A stretch of 64,000 bases of DNA from Enterobacterales bacterium CwR94 (GTDB lineage Bacteria; Pseudomonadota; Gammaproteobacteria; Enterobacterales; Enterobacteriaceae). The notes beneath the pieces are model-generated. The model had not been told where the DNA came from. It ran no database searches and was given only the letters and a program-made list of their open reading frames with translations. Location: contig KZ478061.1 in the NCBI GenBank assembly GCA_002837195.1, positions 354,382-418,381 on the forward strand. The letters run 5' to 3'. The translations under genes and the position numbers were made by a program. Positions 43,184 through 52,466 of the stretch are shown piece after piece; positions within the stretch are counted from its first letter, which is position 1; each line of letters opens with the position of its first letter.

Positions 43184-44193
43184 CAGTACAGATACTCCTG
43201 CACTAATTTTTCCGCTGTTTTCACCGCCATTAATGCGCCGCCAAAACGCACATTGTCAGCAACGCTCCAGAATTGCAGCAACTCAGGTGTGCCGTAGTCG
43301 TTACGCAGTGCGCCAATGCTCAACTGATCATTGTCAGAGGCATCACTCACCGGGGTGGGAAACGCCTGCTCTTCCGTCAGATTCAACGCATCGCCGCGCG
43401 ACAACTCATCCCGTGCTTCTTCGGCAGAGAGCGGACGCAGTCCCTCAAAATGCACAATTTGCGCGTTACCAAAGAACACCGGCGTCTGAACCGTACTGGC
43501 GGACAGCGGTAATCCTTCGTCCTGCATCACTTTGCGTACTTGATCCACCAGGCGACGCTCTTGCGCCACGCTGCCTTCAGGGTCAGCCAACAGCGGCAAC
43601 AGGTTAAACGCCAACTGGCGACCAAAGAAGTGCTCGTCCGCCGGTACGCCATTCAGTAAACGCGCGCTTTCACCGGCCAGTGCATCCACGGCGGCTTTGC
43701 CTGAGGCAGAAGCCGGCAGCAAATTGGTCACCTGCAGGCGACTTAACCCTGCCGCATCAACCAAAGGTTTAATAGCCGTCAGCAACTGGCACACGGTGCT
43801 ATCCGCAACACTGATCACATTGCGATTACGGTAATCCGCTAAGACCTGCGGATTCACATCTGGCACCACCAGAGGGACATCCGGCTCCAAAGCAAAGGCG
43901 TCGCTGCAGTCAATCACCAAACAGCCCGCGCTGGCAGCCTCCTCAACATATTGCATTGAGGCTTGCGCGCCCGCGGCAAAAAACGCTAACTGCGCCTGCG
44001 ACCAGTCAAATTCCCGCGCCTCTTCCACGCGCAGAGATTTACCGTTGAAACGCAGCACTTCACCCGCTGAACGCTCGCTGCCGAGCAACCAGAGTTCACC
44101 TACGGGAAACTCACGGGCTTCCAGTGTTTCCAGTAAAGCGTTGCCGACCGCGCCCGTGGCACCCAGTAGCGCAATATTCCAGCCGTCAGACAT
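43183..44193 (-). CDS. usg: Aspartate-semialdehyde dehydrogenase-like protein Usg
   Basis: 336-residue paralogue of aspartate-semialdehyde dehydrogenase. N-terminal NADP-binding [12 protein letters not shown] is kept. The place of the catalytic Cys (ANPNCSTIQ in true enzymes) reads SVADSTVCQ, so Ser132 replaces it, though a Cys occurs at 135; enzyme activity is therefore doubtful, as for E. coli Usg. The end [24 protein letters not shown] is highly conserved. Function not known. Confidence 0.94.
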   Translation of the reverse strand: MSDGWNIALLGATGAVGNALLETLEAREFPVGELWLLGSERSAGEVLRFNGKSLRVEEAREFDWSQAQLAFFAAGAQASMQYVEEAASAGCLVIDCSDAFALEPDVPLVVPDVNPQVLADYRNRNVISVADSTVCQLLTAIKPLVDAAGLSRLQVTNLLPASASGKAAVDALAGESARLLNGVPADEHFFGRQLAFNLLPLLADPEGSVAQERRLVDQVRKVMQDEGLPLSASTVQTPVFFGNAQIVHFEGLRPLSAEEARDELSRGDALNLTEEQAFPTPVSDASDNDQLSIGALRNDYGTPELLQFWSVADNVRFGGALMAVKTAEKLVQEYLY

Positions 44194-44216
44194 GTTGCTG
44201 TACTCCAGACAATGAC

Positions 44217-44247
44217 ATAAAAACAGAAGGCGGTACTAATACCGCCC
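44217..44247 (-). terminator. Terminator-like hairpin between pdxB and usg
   Basis: Perfect 7-base-pair repeat GGCGGTA / TACCGCC with loop CTAA; on the minus strand it is followed by TTCTGTTTTT. It may partly separate pdxB from usg-truA-dedA. Confidence 0.65.
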
Positions 44248-44284
44248 TGAGGATTCAGATTACTTCCCAAAGCCTGGGAAAGAC

Positions 44285-45409
44285 TTAAGACGTTGCGTGA
44301 AAGCCCAATTGACTCAGCAGCGCGGCGGTCTCTGCATCATCGCACTCGACGTGCAGTGACGACCACTCACGACGCTCTTCATATTGCTTGCGCAGACGGT
44401 CGAATTCACCGGGCTGCCCCGCCACTTTTCGCAGCGGCGCATCATCGCGGCGCACATCATACACCAGATGCACCAATCGTTTTAGCGTTGGCTGATCGAG
44501 TTTGCCGTTCAGGCGAATATGGCTAAATTCCGGTGTGGGTAACAGACTCGCTAATGCCACCTGCTCCGGTTTACCAAGAAACGCGGTCCAGGCTTCAAAA
44601 ACCTGCGTCGTGCCGCGCGCCTTGCCTTCCAGGGTATAACCCGCAATATGCGCCGTACCAATATCCACTTTTGCCAGCAGTGCCGTATTTAAGTCCGGCT
44701 CCGGCTCCCAAACATCCATCACCACGCTCAGATCATCGCGCTGATTCAGGACCGCAAGCAATGCCGTGTTATCCACCACCTCACCGCGGCACGCGTTAAT
44801 TAAAATCGTGCCGGGTTTCAGCGCCTGCAACAGTGACTGATCGGCCAAATGCAGCGTTTTATACGGGCCGTCTTTAAACAACGGCGTGTGGAACGTCAGG
44901 ATATCCGCCTGTTCAACCAGTGTGGAAAGCGGCAGGAATTCGCCAGCATCACCGCGATCGGCGCGTGGTGGATCGCACAGCAGTGTGCGAATACCCAGCG
45001 CCGCCAGACGGGCCTGCAAACGTGCCCCCACGTTGCCAACACCCACAATACCCACGGTGCGATCGGTCAGGGCAAAGCCGTCACGTTCAGCCAGCAGGAG
45101 CAGCGCAGAGAAAACATACTCCACCACCGCAATCGCGTTGCAGCCCGGCGCCGCCGAAAAGGCAATCCCCTGCTCTGCCAGCCAGGCATCGTCAATATGA
45201 TCGGTGCCTGCCGTCGCTGTCCCGACAAATTTCACCGGTTTACCCTGCAGCAATTCTGCATTGACTTTGGTAATCGAACGCACCATTAAGCCATCGGCAT
45301 CTGCCAACTCGGCGACGGGCAGTGGCCGCCCGGGTACGGCAATCACTTTACCGGTACGACTAAACAATTCACGGGCGTAGGGCATGTTCTCATCGACAAG
45401 AATTTTCAC
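44285..45409 (-). CDS. pdxB: 4-phosphoerythronate dehydrogenase
   Basis: 374-residue D-isomer-specific 2-hydroxyacid dehydrogenase of the pyridoxal phosphate pathway. NAD site [12 protein letters not shown]; catalytic region [11 protein letters not shown] with Arg and [13 protein letters not shown] with His. A C-terminal PdxB dimer domain follows from about residue 285. E. coli PdxB is 378. Confidence 0.97.
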   Translation of the reverse strand: MKILVDENMPYARELFSRTGKVIAVPGRPLPVAELADADGLMVRSITKVNAELLQGKPVKFVGTATAGTDHIDDAWLAEQGIAFSAAPGCNAIAVVEYVFSALLLLAERDGFALTDRTVGIVGVGNVGARLQARLAALGIRTLLCDPPRADRGDAGEFLPLSTLVEQADILTFHTPLFKDGPYKTLHLADQSLLQALKPGTILINACRGEVVDNTALLAVLNQRDDLSVVMDVWEPEPDLNTALLAKVDIGTAHIAGYTLEGKARGTTQVFEAWTAFLGKPEQVALASLLPTPEFSHIRLNGKLDQPTLKRLVHLVYDVRRDDAPLRKVAGQPGEFDRLRKQYEERREWSSLHVECDDAETAALLSQLGFHATS

Positions 45410-45482
45410 GCGGTTTTCCTGACTGGCTGCTTAACAAATGGGACCGACAGTGTGCCACGTCAGACGCCATGGGATCTATCAT

Positions 45483-46262
45483 TCAGGTGCTGCGTTGGCG
45501 ATATCGCTCAGGTGTGGTGCCTGAGAGTTGCTGAAACATAACAATCAGTGCCGATGACGAGCTGTATCCAAGTTGCAGCGCGATGTCTTGTACCGTCAGC
45601 CCTTGCTCTAACAGCGAAATCGCATGCACAAAGCGCAAACGTTGCCGCCACTCGCTAAAGGTCATGCCCAATTCAGTTTGAAAACGGCGCGCCAATGTTC
45701 TTTCGGTGGTAAAAACGCGCTGCGCCCACGTGGAAAGCGGCGTGTTATCGGCGGGATCTTGCTCAAGTGCGTGTAGCATCGGGGCCAGAAAACGATCTGG
45801 CGAATGGGGTAAATAGCTCTCTTGCGGCAAGGCTTGCCGCAGTTGATCAAGCAGAACCTCACACAGTCGCTGGTCTTCCTCACTGTCAGGAAGCCCTACC
45901 TGCCGCGCAGCGCAATCCTCAACGATGGCATGCACAATCGGGCTCACTTTCAGCAAACACGCCGTGGGCGGTAATCCCTGACACAGCTCGGCATGAATAT
46001 CCAGGGTACGGAAATGTGCCTGCTTATGGTTATAGCTGGCATGCTCTATTCCCGGAGGCACCCACACCGGGAATTCAGCAGGCGTAAGCAGGCGCTGCCC
46101 GGCCACCTGCATCTCCAGTACGTTGCACTTTACAAAGATCACTTGTCCCCACGCGTGGCAATGCGGCAGGTATTCCGTTTGGGCATTGGCCTGCTCATAG
46201 CGGAAAAAGAAGTGAAAGGCATCGCCGTGTTCTGGCTGTTGGTAAGTGAGCTGATTGATCAT
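45483..46262 (-). CDS. AraC-family transcriptional regulator
   Basis: 259-residue regulator with an N-terminal cupin-like sensing domain (about 15-100; HCHAWGQVIF and VPPGIEHAS) and a C-terminal pair of helix-turn-helix motifs (about 155-259; TTERTLARRFQTELGMTFSEWRQRLR and VQDIALQLGYSSSSALIVMF). It is divergent from an EamA exporter, with repeat operators between them, so it probably controls that gene and itself. Resembles the NimR (YeaM) type, but I would not give it that name. Confidence 0.88.
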   Translation of the reverse strand: MINQLTYQQPEHGDAFHFFFRYEQANAQTEYLPHCHAWGQVIFVKCNVLEMQVAGQRLLTPAEFPVWVPPGIEHASYNHKQAHFRTLDIHAELCQGLPPTACLLKVSPIVHAIVEDCAARQVGLPDSEEDQRLCEVLLDQLRQALPQESYLPHSPDRFLAPMLHALEQDPADNTPLSTWAQRVFTTERTLARRFQTELGMTFSEWRQRLRFVHAISLLEQGLTVQDIALQLGYSSSSALIVMFQQLSGTTPERYRQRST

Positions 46263-46294
46263 TGTCTGATTCGGTGAATAAGTTGTCTGATTCG
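46262..46294. promoter_or_regulatory. Paired 12-base direct repeats, probable AraC-regulator operator
   Basis: TTGTCTGATTCG occurs at 46262-46273 and again at 46283-46294, exactly 21 bases apart (two helical turns). An inverted partial copy (CAGACA at 46312-46317 and GACAA at 46306-46310) follows. The first copy touches the regulator's start codon, fitting autorepression. Confidence 0.6.
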
Positions 46295-46353
46295 CACTAT
46301 CTCATGACAAACAGACAGCAGTAAACTGCCGCCATTATTGACAGGAGTGATTT

Positions 46354-47265
46354 ATGGCGTTTTTATTTCCCCTCTTCGCGGTGTTGATTTGGTCCGTCAA
46401 CGCCATCGTGAGCAAGCTGTCGGCCGCAGCGATTGATCCAGCGGCCATCTCCTTTTACCGCTGGCTGCTGGCATTGCTGGTGATGACGCCTTTTGTGCTG
46501 CCTGGCGTATGGCGCGCCCGCGCAACGGTGCGTAAAGCCTGGTGGAAACTGTTGGTTCTGGGATTATTAGGCATGGTGCTGTACCAAAGCCTTGCTTACT
46601 ACGCCGCACAAAGTGTGAGCGCCCTGTTTATGGGCATTATTAACTCACTGATCCCTCTGCTGACCGTTTTGTTTAGCGTCGTATTACTGCGCCACGCGCC
46701 GACTCAGGGCATTGTATTGGGCAGCGTGTTGTCGCTGGGCGGACTTATTTGGTTAATCAGCGCAGGCCAGCCCGAGCTTTTGCTCACGCACGGTATTGGG
46801 CCTGGCGAGATCATGATGCTGGCAGGCTCCGCCTCCTATGCGCTGTACGGTGTACTGACTAAGCGTTGGGCCATCGCACTGCCGGGCTGGCAGAGTTTAT
46901 ATGTTCAAGTGGCCTTTGGCGTGCTGCTGTTGCTTCCTGGGTTCCTGCACGCACCGGACGTCAGTTTGAATGCCAACAATATTCCACTGGTGGTATTTGC
47001 AGGCCTGTTCGCCTCACTGATGGCGCCGTTTTTGTGGATCAAAGGCGTTGCGGCGCTCGGTGCCAATAACACCAGCATTTTTATGAATCTGGCACCGGTC
47101 TTTACCGCGATCATTGCCGTGACATTTTTACATGAGCAGATGCACAGCTATCACTACATTGGCGGCGGTATCACGCTGTTGGGTGTGATGGTTTCTCAGC
47201 GCCTGCGCAAACCGGTGACGCTGAAACGTGCGGCATCGCCGGTGGCGGAAGAGCCTGTGCGCTGA
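46354..47265 (+). CDS. EamA/DMT-family transporter
   Basis: 303-residue inner-membrane protein of the drug/metabolite transporter superfamily, ten membrane segments in two EamA repeats (about 1-130 and 145-285). Typical features are FYRWLLALLVMTPF and the second-repeat GSASYALYGVLTKRW. Substrate unknown; family members export amino acids, metabolites or drugs. ATG 46354 follows AGGAG. The last 95 bases overlap tctE on the opposite strand. Confidence 0.9.
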   Translation: MAFLFPLFAVLIWSVNAIVSKLSAAAIDPAAISFYRWLLALLVMTPFVLPGVWRARATVRKAWWKLLVLGLLGMVLYQSLAYYAAQSVSALFMGIINSLIPLLTVLFSVVLLRHAPTQGIVLGSVLSLGGLIWLISAGQPELLLTHGIGPGEIMMLAGSASYALYGVLTKRWAIALPGWQSLYVQVAFGVLLLLPGFLHAPDVSLNANNIPLVVFAGLFASLMAPFLWIKGVAALGANNTSIFMNLAPVFTAIIAVTFLHEQMHSYHYIGGGITLLGVMVSQRLRKPVTLKRAASPVAEEPVR

Positions 47266-48631
47266 AATCGATGGTCACCCGCAGCCCTCCCAATGTCGGG
47301 CTGCGGGAGAGTATCGGCTGTGTGCCGTGCCATGCGGTAATGTCTTTGACCAGCGCCAACCCGAGCCCGCTGCCCGCTACCGGCTCTTCATGAGTCAAAC
47401 GATGAAAGGCGGCCATGGCGTGTTGCTGCTGATCCCGCGCAATGCCCGGCCCACTGTCTTCCACCACACAGTGCCCATTCGTCACACTGACCGTCACGAT
47501 CCCGGCCACCGGCGAGTATTTCAACGCGTTGTCCAGCAAATTAGCCAGCAATTCGGCCAATAGCAGCGCATCGCCCTGAATCCAATACTGTTCATCACCT
47601 TCATAGCCCAAATCGATCTGCCGACTACGTGCCTGTGTCATGCGCAGTAAACACGCCTCTTGCGCTAAAACCACCAGATCAAGACGCTGTTGCGGTGGAC
47701 GATTTTGCTGGTGAGCACGCAAGCGGGAGAGCTGAAGTAAGCGGTCGGTTAACGCGATGGTGTCATCCAGTGTGCTACGCATGCCCTGTAAGCTCTCTTG
47801 CCGGTGCGCGGGATCGCGGCTTTTCAACGCCAGAGATACCTGCGTTTTCAGGATGGTCAACGGCGTGCGCAATTGATGGGAAGCATCGGCACTAAAGCGC
47901 GCTTGCCGCGCCATCATCTCCTGCAACCGCGCCTGATAACAGTTCAAGGCGCTCAGCAACGGCTGCATTTCTGCCCACGGAATCACTGCGGGCAGCGGAG
48001 AGTGATCGCTGCCATCACGCCGCATCAAAATACCCGATAGCTGGCGCAGTGGTCGCAATACGCGCCGGAGCATCAGTGCCACTAATAACAGTGCCACCAG
48101 CACCAATGCGCCCTGACTGGCGATGGCAGTCAATAATAAACGGCGGGCAAAGGCCTCGCGAGAGGTCAAGGTTTCGGCGACCAGAATCAGCGCCATGCCT
48201 TCAAAACCTGCTTCACTGACGGGCTGCCACAAGGCTGCTACCCGGATAGGCAACGCGCGGTAACGCGCATCATAAAAATGCACCAGCGCCGGATAATGGG
48301 GCGAGAGCGAGGTACTGGCAGGAACAGAAGGAAGGTCATCAAATCCCGACAGCGTATGGCCATCCGGGGCAATGACCTGATAGTAAAGCTGGTCGTTCAT
48401 GTTGCGCTCAAAGCTATCCAGCACCACCCAGGGCACATCCACCTCTAATCGCCCCTGCTGCACACGCAATCTTTCCGCGACCGTTCGCGCCGACGCCAGC
48501 AGTGAGCGGTCATAGGCCTGGGTTGCGGCGGCAGAGGCACTTTGGTAATGCGTCCAGACAGATAAGCCCCACAGCACACAAAGCGGTAAGCCAAACCACA
48601 ACAGCAGTTGCCCGCGCAGAGTGCGGATCAC
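47171..48631 (-). CDS. tctE: Sensor histidine kinase TctE
   Basis: 486-residue membrane histidine kinase paired with TctD to control tricarboxylate uptake. Two membrane segments (about 8-27 and 158-180) flank a periplasmic sensing domain; a HAMP-like region, the H-box SHQLRTPLTILKTQ, N-box LLDNALKYS and G-boxes DSGPGI and GSGLGLALV follow. I chose the GTG at 48631, which overlaps the tctD stop as GTGA; a GTG at 48640 is also possible. The tail after VTIDFSAQ (about 27 residues) runs antisense into the EamA gene and looks like an extension. Confidence 0.9.
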   Translation of the reverse strand: MIRTLRGQLLLWFGLPLCVLWGLSVWTHYQSASAAATQAYDRSLLASARTVAERLRVQQGRLEVDVPWVVLDSFERNMNDQLYYQVIAPDGHTLSGFDDLPSVPASTSLSPHYPALVHFYDARYRALPIRVAALWQPVSEAGFEGMALILVAETLTSREAFARRLLLTAIASQGALVLVALLLVALMLRRVLRPLRQLSGILMRRDGSDHSPLPAVIPWAEMQPLLSALNCYQARLQEMMARQARFSADASHQLRTPLTILKTQVSLALKSRDPAHRQESLQGMRSTLDDTIALTDRLLQLSRLRAHQQNRPPQQRLDLVVLAQEACLLRMTQARSRQIDLGYEGDEQYWIQGDALLLAELLANLLDNALKYSPVAGIVTVSVTNGHCVVEDSGPGIARDQQQHAMAAFHRLTHEEPVAGSGLGLALVKDITAWHGTQPILSRSPTLGGLRVTIDFSAQALPPPAMPHVSASPVCAGAEKPSHPTA

Positions 48632-49293
48632 GGTTGACACTCGAGCGTGTAGCCTAACCCCCGCAGCGTCACGATGCCGACATTGCTGCCCACCAGTTTT
48701 TTTCGCACCCGGTGCACATAGAGTTCAATGCTTTCCGGGCTGGCCTCATCCGTGAGCGTAAAAGTCTGCTCATACAGATGCTGACGCGAGACCGGTTTGC
48801 CGGGCCGCTGCATCAGCGTCGTGAGAATACTGGTTTCACGCGGCGTCAGAGACAAGGGTTTATCCGCCAGTACGAAGTAGCCCTCGTCATGGAGCACCAA
48901 TTCACCGTAGGTCAGCGCCGCCTGCAACTGACCATGGCGGCGGCGCAGCAACGCGCGGATACGTGCTTCCAGCTCTTCAAGCTCAAAAGGTTTGGTGAGG
49001 TAGTCGTCAGCCCCCTGATTCAGGCCACGCACCCGATCAGCCACGTCTGCGCGTGCTGTCAGCAGCAGCACAGGCAACGTCTGTCCCCGACGGCGCATGC
49101 GGGCCAGTAATTCAAGCCCATTTAACCGCGGCAGTGCGACATCCAGTACCACGACTTCGTAGTGCTCGCTTTGCAACACGTGGTCAGCGGCAATGCCGTC
49201 GGCCACCCAGTCAACAGCGAAACCGGCCTGCGTCAGCGCTTTTTGCAGCCAGCTTGCCAGGTCCACCGTATCTTCCACCAGTAAGAGACGCAT
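48628..49293 (-). CDS. tctD: Response regulator TctD
   Basis: 221-residue OmpR-family regulator: receiver domain (about 1-118, phosphoacceptor Asp in VVLDVALPRLNG, Lys in TKPFELEELEAR) and winged-helix DNA-binding domain (about 125-221, ETSILTTLMQRPGKPVSR, YVHRVRKKL). I chose ATG 49293 (MRLLLVEDT) with AGGA about eight bases upstream. Divergent from tctCBA, which it is expected to activate. Confidence 0.94.
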   Translation of the reverse strand: MRLLLVEDTVDLASWLQKALTQAGFAVDWVADGIAADHVLQSEHYEVVVLDVALPRLNGLELLARMRRRGQTLPVLLLTARADVADRVRGLNQGADDYLTKPFELEELEARIRALLRRRHGQLQAALTYGELVLHDEGYFVLADKPLSLTPRETSILTTLMQRPGKPVSRQHLYEQTFTLTDEASPESIELYVHRVRKKLVGSNVGIVTLRGLGYTLECQP

Positions 49294-49321
49294 ATCACAT
49301 CCTGTCACATTTGTTCCTCAG

Positions 49322-49340
49322 TGAAAGGTAAATGAAAGGT
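49322..49340. promoter_or_regulatory. Direct repeats with 11-base period, candidate TctD box
   Basis: TGAAAGGT occurs at 49322-49329 and 49333-49340, exactly 11 bases apart, followed by the looser TTAAGGATTTAAC. OmpR/PhoB-type regulators bind tandem repeats of this spacing. It lies between the divergent tctD and tctC. Confidence 0.55.
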
Positions 49341-49414
49341 TAAGGATTTAACAATCTGGCAACCGCAAATCGCGGGGAGGTTCACACTCTCACAGAAATA
49401 TAACGGAGCACCCG

Positions 49415-50395
49415 ATGAAAACAGCGATCCGTACCACGCTAACCTCACTTGCACTGGCCCTGACGGCACCACTTGCCGTCGCCGCCGAGCCCCCGTCGCG
49501 CACCGAATGCATTGCCCCTGCTAAACCCGGCGGGGGCTTTGATCTCACCTGCAAACTGTTGCAAGTTTCCCTGCAAGAAACCGGGCAGATCAGCTCACCG
49601 ATGCGTGTGACCTATATGCCAGGTGGCGTGGGGGCCGTGGCCTATAACGCGATTGTGGCCCAGCGTCCAGCGGAAGCCGGCACCGTGGTGGCGTTTTCCG
49701 GTGGATCGTTGCTTAACCTGTCGCAGGGCAAATTTGGTCGCTACAACGTGGATGACGTGAAGTGGCTGGCGGCTGTAGGCACCGATTACGGCATGATTGC
49801 CGTTCGCACCGATGCGCCGTGGAAAAATCTCGGCGAACTGCTGGCGGCCATGAAAAAAGATCCCAACCAGGTGGTGATTGGCGCAGGCGCCTCGATTGGC
49901 AGCCAGGATTGGATGAAAACCGCGTTGCTGGCGCGCGCCGCTGATATCGATCCGCGCAAAATGCGTTATGTCGCCTTTGAAGGCGGTGGCGAGCCAGTCA
50001 CCGCCCTGTTAGGCAACCACATCCAGGTGGTATCCGGCGACATGAGCGAGATGGTCCCGCATCTTGAAGCGGGGAAAATGCGCGTTCTGGCGGTCATGTC
50101 CGATGAACGTCTGCCAGGCCAACTGCGTGAAATCCCCACGGCTAAAGAGCAAGGTTACGACATTACGTGGCCCATTATTCGCGGGTTCTATCTGGGGCCC
50201 AAAGTCAGTGATGCCGACTATCAATGGTGGCAACAGGCGTTCAGCAAGCTGGTGCAGACCCCTGAATTCAAACAGCAACGCGACCTGCGCGGGTTATTTG
50301 AATTCAACCTCAGCGGTGCCGAACTGGACAGCTACGTGAAAAAACAGGTCGCGGAGTACCGTGAACAAGCCAAATCCTTCGGATTGGCCAAATAA
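49415..50395 (+). CDS. tctC: Periplasmic tricarboxylate-binding protein TctC
   Basis: 326-residue binding protein of the tripartite tricarboxylate transporter family. Sec signal peptide (cleavage after about residue 23, AVAA); mature ECIAPAKPGGGFDLTCKLLQ and VGAVAYNAIV contain the ligand loops typical of Bug-type proteins. Salmonella TctC binds citrate. First gene of the tctCBA operon. Confidence 0.95.
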   Translation: MKTAIRTTLTSLALALTAPLAVAAEPPSRTECIAPAKPGGGFDLTCKLLQVSLQETGQISSPMRVTYMPGGVGAVAYNAIVAQRPAEAGTVVAFSGGSLLNLSQGKFGRYNVDDVKWLAAVGTDYGMIAVRTDAPWKNLGELLAAMKKDPNQVVIGAGASIGSQDWMKTALLARAADIDPRKMRYVAFEGGGEPVTALLGNHIQVVSGDMSEMVPHLEAGKMRVLAVMSDERLPGQLREIPTAKEQGYDITWPIIRGFYLGPKVSDADYQWWQQAFSKLVQTPEFKQQRDLRGLFEFNLSGAELDSYVKKQVAEYREQAKSFGLAK

Positions 50396-50407
50396 AGGGG
50401 CATGACG

Positions 50408-50839
50408 ATGAGCGACAAATTATTTGCGGTCATCTGGGGACTGTTATGCCTTATCGGGCTGACGATCGCCTGGGGCATTACCTCGGAGTACAGCTATGAA
50501 CCGGTGGGCCCGCGCCCGTTCCCATTAGCAATTATTGGCCTGATGGCGGTCTGCGCTTGCCTGATGCTGATACGTAAACCTGATGACATCCGCTGGCCTG
50601 GCAAAGGTGTTTTGGTTCGCCTGCTACAAATGATGGTCATGTTAATGGCGTATGGCTGGCTGTTTGAAACCCTGGGCTTCCCACTGAGCACCGCGCTTTT
50701 AACCCTGGGCATCGCCATGCTGTTTGGTGCGACCTGGTGGGCAGCAGCGCTGTCGGGGGTCATCAGCGGCGTCAGCCTGTTTTATGCCTTTGATCGCTTG
50801 CTGGATGTCACCCTGCCGCTCGGCAGCGTGTTTAACTAA
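50408..50839 (+). CDS. tctB: Tricarboxylate transporter small membrane subunit TctB
   Basis: 143-residue membrane protein with four membrane segments, the small partner of TctA. I chose the second ATG (50408), seven bases after AAAGGGG; the first ATG (50402) is only one base from it. Starts 12 bases after tctC and ends ten bases before tctA. Confidence 0.93.
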   Translation: MSDKLFAVIWGLLCLIGLTIAWGITSEYSYEPVGPRPFPLAIIGLMAVCACLMLIRKPDDIRWPGKGVLVRLLQMMVMLMAYGWLFETLGFPLSTALLTLGIAMLFGATWWAAALSGVISGVSLFYAFDRLLDVTLPLGSVFN

Positions 50840-50849
50840 GGAAAGCACC

Positions 50850-52364
50850 ATGGAAACCTGGAATTTTTTAATGCAAGGCTTCAGCGTCGCGCTGACGCCC
50901 TCCAACTTACTGATTGCCCTGATCGGATGTTTTATTGGCACCATTGTGGGGCTGCTGCCGGGCCTTGGCCCAATTAATGGCGTGGCCATCCTGATGCCGT
51001 TGGCTTTTGCCCTGCATCTCCCTGCGGAATCAGCGCTGATCCTGCTGGCAACGGTGTACATCGGCTGTGAATATGGCGGGCGGATTTCGTCCATTTTATT
51101 AAATGTCCCTGGCGATGCGGGGGCCATCATGACCGCGCTGGATGGTTACCCGATGGCGAAACAGGGGCGTGCGGGCGTGGCGCTGTCCATTTCGGCAGTC
51201 AGTTCGTTCGTCGGTTCCACCATTGCTATCACAGGTATTATTTTGTTCGCGCCCTTGCTGGCAAGTTGGTCGCTGGCGTTTGGCCCGGCAGAGTATTTCG
51301 CCCTGATGGTCTTCGCCCTCGCCTGCCTCGGCGGCATGATGGGCAAAAACCCGGTGAAATCCATTATGGCAGCACTGATAGGCCTGGGGATGGCCACCGT
51401 GGGCGTAGATGACAACACCGGCGTGTATCGCTTTACCTTCGACAGCGTACATTTATCAGACGGTATTCAATTTGTGGTTGTCGTGATTGGTTTGTTCTCG
51501 GTGAGTGAAATTTTGCTGATGCTGGAATCCACCAGCGGCGGGCAAAAAGCGGTACGCGCCAGCGGACGCATGATGTTTAACCTGAAAGAGGGGGCCAGTT
51601 GTATCGCCACGACGTTGCGATCTTCATTCCTCGGCTTCTTTGTCGGCGTATTGCCGGGCGCGGGCGCAACGATTGCCAGCGCGATGGCCTACATGAGTGA
51701 GAAAAAAATCACCGGCAGTGAAGAATTTGGTAAAGGGGATATTCGCGGGGTTGCCGCGCCAGAAGCCGCCAATAATGCATCCGCCTGTGGCTCGTTTATT
51801 CCCATGTTAACGCTGGGTGTGCCCGGCTCTGGCACCACGGCCGTGATGATGGGCGCGTTAACGCTTTACAACATCACGCCAGGCCCGGCGATGTTTACCG
51901 AACAACCCGATATTGTCTGGGGCCTGATTGCCGCCTTGTTAATCGGCAACGTCATGTTGCTGATAATGAACCTGCCGCTGATCAACCTGTTTGCGCGCAT
52001 GCTCACCATTCCCATGTGGATTCTGGTACCGGCTATCGCGTCGATCTCCGCCGTGGGCGTGTATGCGGTACACAGTACAACCTTCGATTTACTGCTGATG
52101 GTGGGATTAGGCATTTTCGGCTATATCCTGCGCAAAATGGATTTCCCAATGTCGCCATTAATCCTCGGTTTTGTATTGGGTGAACTGCTGGAACAGAATC
52201 TGCGTCGTGCGTTATCCATCAGTAACGGAGATTTGCATATTCTGTGGGGCAGTGCCATCAGCCAGGTCTTACTGGTGCTGGCGGTCCTGGTGCTGGTGGG
52301 GCCGGTAATATGGAAACACTGGCGCCGTAAACAACGCCGCTCGTTGGCCCAGCAAGGCGAATAA
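50850..52364 (+). CDS. tctA: Tricarboxylate transporter large membrane subunit TctA
   Basis: 504-residue polytopic inner-membrane protein that moves citrate and related acids with a cation. Two glycine-rich repeats characteristic of the family are visible: [15 protein letters not shown] near residue 35 and [16 protein letters not shown] near 265, and [15 protein letters not shown] later. ATG 50850 follows AAGGAAAG. Same length as Salmonella TctA from memory. Confidence 0.96.
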   Translation: METWNFLMQGFSVALTPSNLLIALIGCFIGTIVGLLPGLGPINGVAILMPLAFALHLPAESALILLATVYIGCEYGGRISSILLNVPGDAGAIMTALDGYPMAKQGRAGVALSISAVSSFVGSTIAITGIILFAPLLASWSLAFGPAEYFALMVFALACLGGMMGKNPVKSIMAALIGLGMATVGVDDNTGVYRFTFDSVHLSDGIQFVVVVIGLFSVSEILLMLESTSGGQKAVRASGRMMFNLKEGASCIATTLRSSFLGFFVGVLPGAGATIASAMAYMSEKKITGSEEFGKGDIRGVAAPEAANNASACGSFIPMLTLGVPGSGTTAVMMGALTLYNITPGPAMFTEQPDIVWGLIAALLIGNVMLLIMNLPLINLFARMLTIPMWILVPAIASISAVGVYAVHSTTFDLLLMVGLGIFGYILRKMDFPMSPLILGFVLGELLEQNLRRALSISNGDLHILWGSAISQVLLVLAVLVLVGPVIWKHWRRKQRRSLAQQGE

Positions 52365-52370
52365 ATTTTT

Positions 52371-52388
52371 AGCCGCAGGGACGCGGCT
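52371..52388 (+). terminator. Possible terminator of tctCBA
   Basis: AGCCGC / GCGGCT stem with a six-base loop seven bases after the tctA stop. No T run follows directly, so it is weak. Confidence 0.4.
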
Positions 52389-52466
52389 TGCATAGGCATC
52401 GCATCGCGGTTTTGTTACCATTAGCGACCCTTTTTTCCCGGCGGCTAAAACGACAAGGAATCCGCG

